DNA of 64,000 bases from Cyathus striatus (GCA_025738555.1 JAOVFP010000005.1:3038001-3102000), one strand, 5' to 3'; numbered from the stretch's first letter, positions 23,076 through 37,288 are shown. Program-made: numbers and translations. Notes: generated by a model from the letters alone, not told the origin.

Positions 23076-25640
23076 GGATGTCTTAACGCGGGCTCCAGCG
23101 CAGGGTTGGCAGGATAGGATGATACCGTGTCATTTCGTTGTTGCTGCGTGGGATGCCGCCGGAGGTGCGGTTTGGTTGACTGGGTCGTATCTGGGCTTGG
23201 GGTATTCGGAGTGACATGGAGTCAGCCAGCCGTATATGTATGAAGTGGGGTGGAAGGAGGTGGGGAGGAGTTGAGGGACCCGGAGTGGGGACGGGTTTGT
23301 TGGACTCGAGTGTCGCGTAGGAGGGGATGTACTGTGGATGTGGGCTCTGGAGCTGTGCTGGACGGTTTAGGGTGGCTGCGGTGTCGTTAGGCGGAAAGCG
23401 GCCTGCTGCTGCAAGCGCGGAGGAAGAACGCACAAACTACAAACTCGAATCTCCACCCCATCCCCCCTTCTACTACCTTGCGAAACGTTGCTCTGTCGGA
23501 GAAGTTCTTGTATTCCACTTCCTGCGATATCGCCTCGACCCACTGTGATCTTCATCCGCCCACATCTTGTTCCTATCCAACCGCGCTCTCGCCTCACGGA
23601 CGCTCTATCATCCTGCTGCTATTCTTAGAATGCTTCTTGCCAAATCTTTTCTTATCCACGCGACCTCTTCCTCCAGCGTTGATGGTCGTAAAGGTTATTT
23701 ATTTTTTCGACATTCATTCAAGTGCTGCGCGATGCGCTCGTGCTTGTCCTTCGACCCTCGCTGTTTGCAACGATTCCGACCCTAGTGGTTGCGGGTATAG
23801 CTGCACAGCAACTTTTCGTCTACCCAACCCCATACCCACTCCGAGGCCGCCGCTATTTATTGTGTTTTTGTAAGGCATTTCTGTTGTACCCGTTGATCTC
23901 GGCCATTCCCCTCAGTCGTTTCTGTACGTCTGCTGTCCTTATTATTATCAAAGTACTGTATACGCTCATGTATCTATACCCAACATCACAATTGTTGTTG
24001 ATCTCGTATCTTAAGGCAAATAGAGTGCCAACTTGCCGTATCACATTCCTTTTCGAATGTACGTCGAAGAGGTTCTTTTTAATTCAGAGCTCAATTTATC
24101 ATTCGCATCCGTCTAACTGCCACCCCGAATGGATGTATCATCTGTCAGTCTGAACTTACATACCTTTCAATGACATTCATGTACGCTCATACATACTTTG
24201 GAAGACGCATTTGCTCGTATATCAATGTACCTATCGGCCCCGCTGGCGTGAACGTTGAGGCTTCGTTGTAAGCCATTCTCTCTTTCATTTCATTTGATCG
24301 TGTCAACCGAATCTCGAGACGAGTTGATATCGAACTTCAACCTTGTCAAATTTCAAAACTCACAAGATCAACTAACTGCGCTCTTCCCGCATCTTTTTCC
24401 TGCTCTTCGTCACACATAACGATAATACAAGGAACACAACACGGAAAGCCACAACATAACGGGCGCCCACAGAGTAACCAAGTGTATTGACTTTCCGATC
24501 CTGCTGGCAGATCCATCAAACGACCTGCATGCCAGTTGTCAATCATTTCATCGACCACACTTGTCCACCTGGCCACGTCTATTCTCGTCTATTCCCGACT
24601 ACATTATGCTGGTTTAGGGCAACAGATACCTACAATGCCTTAGGGGGGCAGAAAACATCGGAATTACATAGGTAATGAGCTGGCATCTGGCAATGTTGGA
24701 TTACCGGTACCTTCTACGACGAGACGACAGTTGGATTGGGCATGTGAACCATTATACGGACCACTCGCGAACAGGTGAGCTTAGAATCTGTCATTCGCAA
24801 CCTAGCCCGACTTCTCAGTCTTCGTATAGCAATAGTCTGGCATTAGTACCCTGTGATGCTAAGACGCGAATGACTCCATCCCCCCCTCTGTGGCAGATGA
24901 TTCATTAAATCAACTTAGTCAGACGTTCATGAATATGTGAGAGAACTCCTGCGAGCCATATCTCGGGACACCGACTTCCTATGCTGAAGCACTAGCTCCT
25001 CCCACGCCTGATCCGGGGTGATGATGGATCAGATGACAGGGCCTCTATGTTCTATAGCGCTTTCGCTGTATTGTACTTTTACGTCTTGATGAGCAGCTGA
25101 AGTCAAATGGTTCCAACGCGTTTCGCACTGGAATTCCACTGGAAACCGTCTTTTCCCTTTACGAGATATCCTCGGCGCAACTACAACAATGGCGGTCATT
25201 TGAATAGTACGCTGAGGCACTGTGCTAGTGGAAATCGCCGGTGAGCTGGTCTTCTTCAGACAGGAGAAATCGGGCGCCATAAAGAACTCTAAATTACATA
25301 GGCAATTAACAACCATTATTGGCGTCAATGTGCAAGCCAACGACTCGCTGCGCTGCGTAGCTCGGAAGTTCACCATCGGCACACGTTCCAGCCACCATAC
25401 TTCCGTATGTTTGCCTTTCCTCTCCGGGTGTTGCCCCTCCGGCAATCCGCCCTCCACCTCCTCCAGGTTGATTGATGCTCAGGTTCAGGACGGACGATCG
25501 TGTTGAGAGGCAGTGAGTTGTTAGATATAGACATTTAAAGCCCAAAATTAATAAACTTTGATTTGTTTTCAGGGACAGGTACAAGTCAATTGGCGCCCGG
25601 TGGATAAGACAACAAATGCCAGTGGCGCGTCAGTCTTCCT
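23076..25640. other. Long gene-poor region, part 1
   Basis: No gene is supported. A minus-strand frame at 23,083-23,433 is Pro-rich (PHPQYIPSYATL, PVPTPGPSTPPHLLPP) and could be an antisense exon, but it has no start, splice or family support. A short plus-strand stretch at 24,679-24,773 ends at a good donor (GTGAGC) with no clear partner. Confidence 0.35.
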
Positions 25641-25649
25641 GGCGGACCC

Positions 25650-25831
25650 GCTAGAAGTCCATCTTTGTAGGGGGCGCAAGACATTCTCGTAAAGGCGAGA
25701 CCTTGGAAAACTTGGGCTGGACCTTCTGGATGAAGGAGCAGTTGGTTGGACTATTCAATGAAATCAAAGGTACCCGCGAGCATCGAAAAGTCGAACGTCA
25801 TGAAAAAGTCGAATGTCATTAGAAATGGCAT
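25650..25831 (+). pseudogene. Possible fragment of a GATA-like (DUF1752-type) domain
   Basis: After an AG at about 25,650 a frame reads GGARHSRKGETLENLGWTFW and then MKEQLVGLFNEIKG, ending in TAG at 25,829-25,831. The core GETLENLGWTFW resembles the RLENLSWRLW core of the fungal GATA-like domain found in nitrogen-regulatory proteins; this is recognition from memory. No upstream or downstream exons could be joined, so it is at best a fragment. Chance resemblance is possible. Confidence 0.25.
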
Positions 25832-28800
25832 GAACCAAAAGACGAGCTGGTTTCGTTTCCTAGCACTAGAGGTTATTCGTCGTCAAATTTCCTTCGTGAT
25901 TGCGGGTCAGGCCCTAGTGTGCTCTAGTTCGCTCGTACGTTCGTCGTCTCGATGGTATTACCATCGCAACTTCGACTTCTCAACGTGCTGGAGCATAAGC
26001 TCCATCGCGCTCGGAAGATTTCTATCACGCCGCGCCATGGCGCACCTACAGCAAGTGGTGCCATAAACCGAAGCTAAACGCACCTTCAAGACTACGCTCC
26101 TCTAGGCTCAAAGCCTAATAGATACGCAACAGCACCATTAATTAACAGCGTCTGTCAATGCGCACATCGCGGATCCTCGTAGAAATATCGCAGCTGTGCA
26201 ATTAAACAAAACTCTATTACCCGATCGTTCACCGGTGTACGATCCTCCTATAAGCAAGCTGGATATCTGACATAAAGGAAACCGAGTACAGTACCCCACT
26301 GCGCTGCATGACGCAAATTTTTACACGTTTAGCACGATCAGTCACGACGGAGTAGTCACCCCACCTGGCAACACCCCGCAGAATGCCCCGGGCTTCCGCT
26401 GTCGTGTTTGCGCAGTTTGTTTTCGCAGCTCGCAGCCTTAGCGGGATACGGGATCAAAATAGCTCGGATGAGGTTCTATGTGGATTCCCAGGACGAATAC
26501 GCGTCACGCGTTCTGTGGTACCACTAGTATCCATCCAAGTGGAAGAAGAGACGCAAGACGACGGACACGGAGAACGAGGAGGATTATCGGGCTCGGGGAA
26601 TCGTTCCGCGTTGTTCCTCCGCTGTCTTATATGCATCTACCATAGGCGGATGGGGAGTGGTGCTTTCATTGGACGACATGGATGGCTCGGATACCCACTC
26701 GGTGGTCCTTGATCAAAAGATATCGACTCGCGTAGTACACGAATTCGCATGCACGTGCACGGACCGTCGGCGTTCATACAAACGATCCATTCCTGTAGGG
26801 CACGTTCTATACAATTCTGTTTGTTGGCACCACCAGAACAGCCCGACAATAGGGGAAAAAAAGAAATCGAACCATGTATTCCCATCTACATTCTACAGCT
26901 TGACATGATATTGATTTTTGCTTACCGCGTTCCGCCACAAGATAAGTCTCGGCGTACCCCATCCACTATGCCCATTACCCACTCGTACGCGGTTGATAGG
27001 ACTTAACCTCCAAAGTGTAGACGCCAGGGCGGAAAGCTATTGTCCTCTAGATGTAGTATAGGCTGTTCCCTGTCTGGGGTGTAGGCGACGGTAGGCGCAC
27101 GAACAATAGGTTCTAGCAACGATCGTGGTTAAAGAGATTGAAAGAAGCGAAGCGAAAGCTCTTTATACTTGATATCGTTGCTATCTTGCTGTAAGATTAA
27201 GTTTTGTATGTGTGGGCGAGAACAATGGGATGAGAGGACAATGGGATCTAATTTGGGATATTGATGCGTCGTTTCTGTGAAAGGGAAAAGGAATCGGGAA
27301 TCGGGAGTAGTAAGTACAAGGTCAGAAGTCGGGCGTGCGTATGGTGTGATTTATCTCATGTGAGGATGTACATTCGAATAATTAAATGCCGAGTCATATC
27401 ATATGTTATGTTTTCCGACAAAACATCGTATCATATAATCAAATCACAAATCACCTTACCCCGCTGACATATCACACGCAGTGATTAATCACACTCAGTC
27501 GGAGTCAGATCCGCGTCAGCTTAAAACATGGGGAAAGCAAAGCCAAGGAATCGTGAAGAATACTAATTAGCAGGGGTAGCGAAATAGACATTGGGCGCTC
27601 AGATTTGTTAGAGATCGTGTTATAACTACGATAATCTCGCAATCTCGCAAGGCGCAATGTCTTGTTTTGGACGTGATTTGTTAAGCCTAAGTGACAGAAC
27701 TTGCAAAGCGACGGAGATAGTGCTATTTATGGAAGTTGTGTCTCGCTTGCGAATAGCTTGTAAGAATTCGCCGACTTACGCGCGGTAAGTTGTGTTCGTA
27801 CTGCTTTTGAGAATGTGTAATTTACGAGGGAAGGATCTTTGTGTGTAGGAATTCTGCGAAGGGAAAGGAGGACTCCTTTCTGTTCGCATTTGTCTTGGAC
27901 GCGTCCCTTCTTTTTTGAATTTGCTCCCGATGCAAGAAGTGACGCGTTTTGACTCGAGTTAAGCGGGACACGACGCGTTCAGGGTGAGTTTTCCATTGTA
28001 CTACGGTACGCGTGACGCGAGGGGAGATGTGATTCTGCGAAGGAGATCTATGGCGTTGTGAATTTTAAAGGTTCAGTGAAGTGAGTCAGAAAATGTGCTG
28101 TTATTGAAAATTTCTGAACAGGAGGTATGTAAGCTGTATTAGAATTTCATAAAATTGCATTGTATTTGCTGTATTGATAAATTGGGAATCTTCGATTGAA
28201 GTGACAATGGAAGGGATAGTATAGAAGACATATGTATGAGAGAAGGCAGGCGGTTGCTATAATTGGGTAATTCGGATATGTTGGACAGAGCACAGGCAGA
28301 GAGCAGTCATACCGTGGCATTCGCTGTGTTCCGTTTATAGCATTGTGGACGCCACACAGAAGAAAATGGTGTAAATGCACGAGGAAGTGATCCTATGCTG
28401 GGCTGGCCGGATATCGATGGGTGGCTGTGATGGGAGAGCTGGGGGGGTATGCTGGGATGATAAGCAGAGGGACGAATTGGTGATGTGGGATAAGACGTCA
28501 TGCTACGGCTGCGAGCACAGTAGAGCCATGTCACGAGATAACTGCGGGAGAGTGACCGATAATGTATTTTAAAGAATAATAATACGCTCAGTCATGCATC
28601 GCCGAGTGGATTCGTGAGTGGGTTTGCGTGGTGAGCGGCAGAATGGGTGGGTTGAGTGCCGGCCGCGGCGTGGGTCGAGTCAAAGTGAACTGAGCTGGGT
28701 GGTTTGTCAGTGGGGCACAGTCATAAGTCATCGGAATTTAGAGATCTGGATCTGTAGAGCCGATGGTCATGGAGACCTAATTAGGAAAGGGGAGTGTATT

Positions 28801-28850
28801 CTCCGTATTTGCCGTATCGGGACGTGTGCCTCCCCGATGACTGACTCTCA
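25832..28850. other. Long gene-poor region, part 2
   Basis: Nothing is supported as a gene. A coding-like plus-strand stretch near 26,530-26,710 (KWKKRRKTTDTENEEDYRA, then SSAVLYASTIGGWGVVL) has no start or splice partner that I could find. Confidence 0.35.
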
Positions 28851-28854
28851 GATA

Positions 28855-28864
28855 TTATATATAC
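28855..28864 (+). promoter_or_regulatory. TATA-like element of the cyclin gene
   Basis: TATTATATATAC lies about 65 nt before the cyclin ATG, and the intervening leader is C/T-rich as in many fungal promoters. Function is inferred from position and sequence only. Confidence 0.4.
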
Positions 28865-28922
28865 CTCCGCACACAGGCCCATTCTACCCGTCTCTCCAGC
28901 CACTCCCAGCACCCACCCCGCC

Positions 28923-29964
28923 ATGTTCTACCATCCATCTGCCACTTCCTCTGCATCCTCCTCTGCGTCCTCCAGCGCATCCTCATCTCCCAGCAGCTCC
29001 CGCTCGTCTCCAGTCCACCATGCAAGTCTCGTGGACCCCGCCACTCACAACCCTGCCCTGCTTGACCTAGTGGAGATTAAGATTAACAGACAAGTCATTG
29101 GTGCGTTCTTCTTTCTTTCATTTCTCATACCAACTAAACTAACAACACTCCAGACTACCTGGTAGACTGCGTCGTAGACACAGTGGACTATGCTATGGGA
29201 CGGCCATCCACCTCCTCCCACCGCGGCCGCTCACAGTCACGGAAACCAGAACACAACAAGTTCACTACGTTCGCCACAAACGTCCTCACTCGCGCAGAAG
29301 TGAGCATGCCCACCCTCCTCGCCACCCTCGTCTACATCGACCGCGCCAAGCCCCACCTCCACATCGCACTGGAAGAATGGGCTCTCGAGAGGGTGTTTTT
29401 GGGTGCCTTAATCGTCGCTTCCAAGGTTCGTTTTCCTACTCTCCTATCCTACCCCAAGTTACCCGGTGCTAACCTGTCTCTCTGCAGTATCTAAACGATT
29501 CGACGCTTAAAAACGTGCATTGGGCACTATGTACCGGAGTATTCGGCAAGCGCGATGTGGGACGCATCGAGAGAGAGTTCCTCGATGTGCTGAACTTTGA
29601 GCTGTCCCTCTCTGAATCAGATCTCCTGGCTCACCACCATGGACTCGCGTCTCTCGTTTCGCTACCTACACACCGCTCGCATGCTCACGCAGCACCATCA
29701 TACCACGCGCCTCACTCTCCCTCTTCCAGTATCCCAGAATTGGACCCTTCGTCTCCCGTGTCGAGTAGCAGGAGCAGCTCCCCTGCTACACCGGTAACGC
29801 TGGAGTACCCTATGGAAGTGGATCAGCCAGAGGAGAAGAAGAAGCCGGCGACAGTGAAGAAGCCTACCTTCCATTCTACCATGGATCTGCTTAGAGCGTT
29901 TCCGTTCCCCAGTTCTCAAGTGGGACATCGCTCGCATAGGAGGAGAGCTCAGGCTTCGGCTTGA
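28923..29964 (+). CDS. Pcl/Pho80-family cyclin
   Basis: Three exons: 28923-29100, 29154-29425, 29488-29964, about 308 aa. After a Ser-rich N-terminus (residues 1-35), a cyclin fold runs from about residue 80 to 200. It holds ALxxxxPTLLATLVYIDRAK-like sequence (seen as MPTLLATLVYIDRAK), then ALERVFLGALIVASKYLND and DVGRIEREFLDVLNFEL, the hallmarks of the Pcl1/Pho80 cyclin box. The family activates Pho85-type cyclin-dependent kinases in cell-cycle entry, polarity or nutrient signalling; by its single box and length this one is nearer Pcl1/2 than Pho80. The C-terminus is Ser/Pro-rich with a basic tail and probably disordered. Introns of 53 and 62 bp are typical. No damage is seen. The next recognised genes are several kilobases away on both sides. 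Confidence 0.88.
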
Positions 29965-32469
29965 GAGACCACTTTCCGAGTTCGTTTCTTGCTTTCCGTA
30001 TCGTGATTCTTGACTACCCTACACTCCCTCATCTCATTTCATCTTTTCATGCATCTCGAGCACCCCACCATCTGCTCTCTATGTCACTTGCTATCATACA
30101 GTACTTGCATCATCTTTTCTTTTTCTGTCTTTCTAACCAACAACGCGCCTCTCCATTCGATTCGGTTCCAAGCATGCATTATTTACATACAACCATCTAC
30201 TTAGATCATAACGTACTATCCTAGTTTCTGTCTACGTAACTTGCTCTACGGAGCTCATCTTCCATGAAAAATGGGAAATTTATAAAACATTTTATAAATT
30301 GTAATATCTGGTGTGATCTCTAAGGTGTCTGATTTGAGTTGTTCTTGGGCGTCGCGGGGGCTGTACTTGGCAATGGCAGTACAACACCCCAACAAGCCCT
30401 ACGTGGACATCACCGACCACGCCATTCTCTTCTCTTCTCTTAGTTCTCTCGCCTTTGTCTTGTCTTTGTCCAGCAGCACAGCACAGCAATGAAATCTCAT
30501 CATACCATCATCGCATCCAAATCATCAGATGTGCATCAGTACCATCATCATCAAGATTAATTACAGCGATGTGAATGAATGCCCCTCGCAACGCGTATGT
30601 TATGGTGTACATAGCTATGAGAATAGGTGTGTGTGTAAGCGCTGGGCGCTGCGGCTGCGTGTACGCTACGTGTACCACGGCAGTTCTCATCTTTCACTCT
30701 CTTGCCTTACCCTACTCTAAGTGCATTGCATTCTTAGGCTAGCGCGCGTGAGTGGGAAAGTGCGAGCGGTCCGTAAAGAGCGGTGTCTACGCGTTGATTG
30801 AATGAGTCGCGTATAGTCATTCTGAATGAATTGGGTTTTCCGGGAGGTGGGAGTTGACGATGAGTATGTATGAGTCAGATTACTTATTACATTTCATTAC
30901 AAAGTCAATAATGGATATATGCCGATTGAATTCAATCGTGACTTACTCAGAATCAGATTAGACTTGTTGGGCTTTGCTTGGCGCGAGCAACGTTCCATCG
31001 AATTTGTTCATGTCGAAAAAAACGTTTGTAAGTCGAGGTACATGGCAATCTTTTCTGAACCGAGTCGACTCTACTCCAAGCATCATAGATAATCGGTACC
31101 TAATTGCATTTACACAAAATAAACGAGATGCATCCATGTCACTGTCAAATTTCCGAGTCTCCACTTCGCGAGACATCGACGATCATCATAATTATCATCA
31201 GAGACATCATCGCCATATGTTATTTCACATATGTTGCCCGCTGTTCGTGTTCGGTAGCATCATGTCTACGGCTGCCCCACTGGAATGAGATTGTCGATGA
31301 CGCGACGCTACTATTCTCTCCGGATCCTCTCTCTGTGAATCTGATTTCGGAACGGAAGGATATCATAAAATTTAAAATAGACACATGCTGACATTATGAC
31401 GCAGACGCAATAGCACTGGCAACCAATGAAGCGGAAGTACAACCGTGGCAAGTCGGATTATGTACCGGTTAGATCACGGATACGGATACCCTATCCGCAT
31501 CCGGCTTCCTTCTCACCTCTCTCAGTTCTTTTAAGTTTTTTCCTATTTTCTCCTTCTCCCTGACACGGGTTGGTTGTTGCGGGTTTCCTCATATGGGTCA
31601 TGTAATGAGGATTTGTGATTTGTGATATGCCAGTGGCGGGAGTTCGGGAGTTCGGATGCGATGGATGAAGAGGATTCGCGTTTGATGATTTGGCCCTTGG
31701 AATCGGTTGCGTTGTGGTTTGGAATTGCTTACGCGTCGTATGGAGTCGGCGCTGGCGCTGGCTCGTGAGGTGATATTCGGTAGGACGAGGGGGGGACGCG
31801 TCGGGCGCAGTGTTCGACGTGTATAGGTGCCGACGGTATGTGCATGTGACACGACACGTATGTCTCCGCCTCGTACAGGTACTGCGATACCATGCCAAGC
31901 ATGGTACCTAAACCTGCCTCCAAAACTTATGAAGGCCAAATGAACCCGCCATGGGCCATGTTAAGGTCCCACATCTCTTCCGCAGCATCTTTGCATCCTT
32001 CGTAGCTAGCACGGCAACTTGTTGGCAGATGGGGTACACGCACGTCTTGATTCTAAACTGCGCGCAGAATATGGACCCGCACAGTCAGATGCCATGCCTG
32101 CCGCTTCCCTGCGCTCTGTCGACTCCTTGCATATCGCAAATCCATCCGTCGGATGCTGATGCGCTGATGCACTTCGAATCTGGGGAAGTGATTTGCTGTG
32201 GTTGTGCGTAAATGGAGTAAAGGGGCTACACGGAAAAGCACCGTGTCGTAACATTTGACTTGGCGTCTTTGTTGCTTGTTCCGTTCATTTCATCCAGTGA
32301 ATATTATCCATTATGAAGTGGGCGGCCGAAGAGAAATGGAGTATATAGTTCTTTGAGGAAAGGGGTACTAGGATGTACATTTGGTTGTCGTACGACTACC
32401 AGTATGAAGGTATGTGATGAGTATCATATCATATCGTATCATAATCTAAGGCATTGCATAGCGCGTCAA
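29965..32469. other. Intergenic, nothing recognised
   Basis: The first 200-300 bp are C/T-rich and likely 3' untranslated sequence of the cyclin gene. The remainder has only short random frames; no RNA gene or repeat was recognised. Confidence 0.5.
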
Positions 32470-35400
32470 AGTACACTTTTCAAGTAATAGCAACTCTGCT
32501 CTAGGAACAACGTCAGCCACCGTCCACGCACGTAGAGGCCGGCTAACAACCAAACTACTAATCCTATAGAGCCACAAAACACGAATCCACCCACAACGAC
32601 GGATGAGACACATCGGTTCAGTTACCAGTATTGCTTTGACCCAAGTCTCGTTTCACAAAGCACGGGCGCTAGGGTCGTCGCTGGTCGTCGCGCAGCGGGC
32701 CAAGCGCCAGCGGCCAAAGTCTTCACCGAGATGGTTGTAATGATTGGCTATGGGTATGGGCGAGCCGGAGCCCTTTAGGTCTGATACGAGCCAATGGAGA
32801 TGACGGAACAGTGACTGCCCGCGAATCGTAAATCGCTGAGCAAATCGAGATTACATACGACGCGAGACTACAGGAACCAAACCATTTTATCGGGAGCGTC
32901 GGGATTCGGGACGGTGCGTATCTGATACGTGGGAGTTTTGGTTTGTTCGGTGACGATTGGATTCGTCGTCGGTCGACTTTGTAATGTCTTACAAAACTAA
33001 GGAATTATCTGGAAGGATGGAAGGTTTATACGTAGCTTACTTGATGATGATGAATCTGCTGATCAATTCGCGTAGTGGGTCATCTCGCCATTGATGGATC
33101 GTGTTCTTCCCTGGGACATCAACTTTGTTCTTTTCCCCATCTTTGATCTAATCACTCTCATGGCTGGCTCGTCTTCCGCTATCTATAGGTCTTTATCGAT
33201 TTCTTGTGCTACAGCCAACCCCACCAGATTGATTAATCATAGCTTTCAGTGCTCACCAATACTACTTAGCTTGTAAATGGAAAGCCTACTTTCAGTTTCA
33301 CCCCCTGACGACACGGAACTGTCGACATACAGTGTCAGACGCATACCCCAGGTTTATCTTTAACTAGTACAAGCAGAGTTCGACAGCTTTGTCAAAACCG
33401 CTTTACTCCCTCCTCCCCGCACGGGCACTTTATTCCAGCACGGACAATACTACGGCCTTTGATAATCTATGCTATGCAATTTCTCTTAGGGGACACAAGG
33501 ATACCGCACGAGTCATGCTCCCATTCTGAATCTGCAGCGTTACCTATTCCGTGCTGCGGAGTGAACAGGTGGTATCACTCGAGATGCGACCCCATGAACG
33601 TCCCTGCGTGTCCAATTCCGCTGGGGATCGAACTATCCCGACCCCCCCATTCCCCACGCCTGATCATGCCAACCTCTCCGTCTTCCGAAGTCTAAATTCG
33701 GGTAGCTCGCAATTCCTCCCTCAACTTCAATTCAATCCTCTCCATAACGACCTTCACTTTCCCTTCTTCCCTCCTATGTATACCATTGGCATCTCTTTTC
33801 GAGTACTTACCTCCCCTCTACACCCCAGCTAACCTTCTGCGCTTCGCGCGGAATTCGGTGTCGTCGGGACTCCCGCTGGGCTGGGAGTATCATCGGAACC
33901 ACGTTAGCAGAATTGCTATTTTCGTCCTTGAGCCGGCTAATTATGGGATAGGCTGTAGTTATAATTATGGGATTGCCTGAATCGGGTAGGAGCTTGGTCT
34001 TTGCTTCCGTGTTCAGCTGCACCCCGGGCGCTGTTAGATTGGTGCTTGGTATATTGTATTTTGGACATTTTCTTCTATTTGCTGGGCATTGTGCGCTGGC
34101 CGGTTGCTAGAACTTGCTTGGGCTTGGTACTTCTCTGCGTGCCTTCTGTAATTCTGGTTCTCCTGTATTGCTGTCCTGCTCGTAATCGCCTCGTCACTGA
34201 TGCTGAAGCTCGACGCCTTGACTTCGGGCTAGCTGTACAAAAATTTCTATCCCGCCACGGAAGTGCCACTATAAAGTTCATATGACCTCTGTTGCCTTAC
34301 CCCAACCCCTATCCTGCCCTCCGTACCAGCGCAAACGCTAAGTCACTTTTCTAAGTCTACGGTACCTAGTTCTCCCTGTGGAGCGTGGTCGCGGGCTACG
34401 ATGGACACGAATTGGTGCCTTACTCGAAACGCTTCTATACTTAATACTCACTGGTGGAGCTCAATAGGGAGTGTGGGAAGTGACTTAAAGAAGGAAAGGA
34501 AGGAAGAAGAACTCCGAGCGGATTGGTTGAGTCAGGCAGGTGACCAGCTTCGATGTGCATAGCTCGTGAGTACATAATCCCTCCGACTGTCCCTCGCTTT
34601 GGTATTGCTTATCTACACTTCTGTGCTAATTCAGCGAACGAGCCAGCTCTACTTCCCTTCCTTGTTGACCGGATCCCGGTTACCTACTGTTATCCAAGAA
34701 GCACTTCTCGTGGGTGGTTGAGTGGGAGAGGAAGTAGATTTTCCTATGGTGCATGTGGGTGAGTAACGGTATTCCGGTGTTGCGTGCTGGAACCGATGTT
34801 TGATCTTTCCTGGTGGGCACTAGGTGGGGTTGGAGAGTAAGTACTTGGGTTTACGTGGAGTTGCTCTGTCAACTTGCTTTTGTAAATTGGGTTATTGATT
34901 GTTGGGTTGCAACTAGAAAATTTTGAATGTTGGCATATCGACTACAATGTTCTGCGCGATTAAGTCCACTATCGGCGTGTTCCCATCGTATGGCCTTATT
35001 CCAGGAGTAGATTAGATCATCTTGGACCCGTGTTAGGATCAGACAGGGAAGGTAAACAAATCAGATCGCCACAGCCTTAGAATCAACTTCGAAAGTTGTA
35101 CAGCCTGTTCCGCGCCGTTTAATATCCCTTGTTCGCTGATCACGACCATGATGCGATAAATTTCACGTCTACAGCTGTCTCCAACTTTCATATCTAGAGT
35201 TGGCTTCACACCGTCTGGCGTCCGCAACATCAGCAATTGACGATTCAACCGGCATGTCAAAGATTTTCCCAAGACTTTCCGGTGCCCTCAACGTTATTCA
35301 CAGCAGCACAGCAGATCATTAGGATACCCTCAGCGCCCCACGTCTATGGGCAAATTAATTACCATGGATGCTCGTTGCTCAGCAGCTCAGCGCTGTTAAG

Positions 35401-36750
35401 GCACATGTGTGTCTATAATTAAGTGGAGCTCTGAGGTCACGCCATGCGTCGTTTCCTGCCCTCACCGTCATAGTCGCGCGACCAACGCACTGCGTTGCGC
35501 TTTAAAATTATTACGTTCTCAAGCCCGGTTCGACGCCTACCTATGGTTCATATCCACGGTGTATGATGCATGGCTTGGTTCATTCATAGTAGCACCGTTG
35601 CCTCATCTGATGAGACGATCAAGTTCCTGATCCTATCTTATACATGGCCTCGTGGCTTCGACCGGGGAAACTTTTTTGTATTCTAATTTCAACGCGGTGG
35701 TGCTACTTGGGTGCTAGGGTTTCAGATGCTGTTGTAAAATTTGCTACTGGTGTGGATACGATGGATGATGATATATGATGCTCCGTTGATACAAGTGGTA
35801 TGTGTGTTCTTCAACAATAAGCTGTTGGCGTCAGTAACATGATATTGATAGGTATAACTTAATGGATACACTAATACCGGTGATTGTAGTTCACTTTGTA
35901 AGTGCAGTGAGCCTTTGTCTCTCGATATGTACCGTTTTTTTTATTTCCTCGGAATGCATACTATAAGGCATTACGAAACTGCTCAATCGGTGGGTGACAC
36001 TGGTACTGAGCCAGATCATACTCTCGGTGATGAAGGACATGTCCATAGTAGACAATAATCTTTTTCTATTGTCGTTGTACGTGTAAAGACAAGTAAGGAC
36101 GGTTCTGCCTTCTCTCTGTCAACTTAACTGATATCGTATGCATCCGCAGTATCAGTGGCTGACAATCCGATTCCTCATGGATTGTGCATGTTACGGTAAT
36201 ACTCAACGCACGAAGATGATCTGATTCTCAAAGGGAATGGACGAGGTTATCTTGGTCACTCTCTGGTTCTGTTCTTGGTTATAGATTACGAGAAGACACA
36301 TATGAAAATCATATGCTCATTAGTAGTTTCCGGGGTTCCCGCTCATCTAGTGTAACTTACTGATTCCAATTCATTTTGCGTTGTCGTATTAGGATTATCG
36401 AGTTGCCTTTCGTGTTTTCGCACCGTTCGAAGCATGCAGCTTTGGGTAGTATCTTAGGTAGGCTTACTCTGGTCGATTGCTACCACGTATATTCTTATCC
36501 ATACGGAACCTATGTGTACGTATAGTTTTTGAAGACCGTGGTTTATCTCTCCGGATGCCCCAGGGCCGTTGCTGCGACTGGTGACGGTCTGCAAGTCCGA
36601 TGTAGCACTGATAAGAGCTTGAGGCATCTACATGGTTAGACAGGCCGAACAGTTCAATTTTAATTTAATGGGACACATTAACTAATTCCGTTTCGTGTAT
36701 TTCTCTTTCTCTTACTATATCCGACAGGATGAATGCGCTCTCCACATATG
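32470..36750 (+). repeat. Arm B of the ~4 kb degenerate inverted repeat (partner 3,000-7,110)
   Basis: Direct-strand sequence aligns in order with the reverse complement of 7,110-3,000. Well-matched anchors are at 32,660-32,700, 33,035-33,065, 33,293-33,320, 33,838-33,890, 34,664-34,735, 35,300-35,400, 35,985-36,020 and 36,130-36,165. Similarity weakens beyond about 36,480. No common open frame survives. The two arms enclose about 25 kb containing the Helitron, the AT-hook gene and the cyclin gene. Confidence 0.8.
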
Positions 36751-37288
36751 GTGAGTAATACAAATTTAATCATTATGCAAACTCATTCCCTCTATTTACA
36801 CATTCATCATTGAAATGGGATGATTTATAACCGTTTTTATCGATCTCAGGCAGGTATGGAAGAAGGCTATTAAAAATACTTAGCATATTTCCTCGATATA
36901 TAACCAAAAATTGTTCCATCGCTCCTACGTGATTAGTTATTACTGTTTCGCTGTCGAGCTTCGGTGGGTTTCGCAGCGATTGGCCCACTCCTAAAGTGCA
37001 ATAGAAAAAGAGTTTTAGCCGAGGACATAAGTATATTATCTTTCAGGGACTCACTAGGAGAATGCATAGGAGTTGAATGAGTTTGTCAATAAGAAGCCGA
37101 TATTGTGGTGAGCGTTGAAATTGATAACTTCACCTTGAGAGCCGCCGACTTAGGCGCCTTAGCATAGCGTGACAAGAATTTACTTAAACGAGTGTGGCAT
37201 TTTCCGTGGGAAATTCCAAAACGAGTCTCGAAAACGTCACGATCATTTCATTGTCAACTTCTTCATCTTCTTGACTCCTCCTTCAAAT
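36751..37288. other. Upstream region of the HMG-box gene
   Basis: No gene recognised; it should contain the promoter of the gene starting at 37,289. Confidence 0.45.

Noticed and set aside
23478..24153. Plus-strand frames with hydrophobic stretches
   Set aside because: Overlapping frames are equally open, and no start, splice or family support distinguishes any of them.
25029..25457. Minus-strand 142-codon frame
   Set aside because: No family resemblance, no splice support, and a similarly long plus-strand frame overlaps it; likely chance.
31491..31939. Overlapping minus-strand frames of 113-135 codons
   Set aside because: Composition is Thr/Arg-rich and random-looking, with no motif, splice support or promoter.
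3000..36750. The two repeat arms as LTRs of one large retroelement
   Set aside because: They are in inverted, not direct, orientation, and host genes lie between them.
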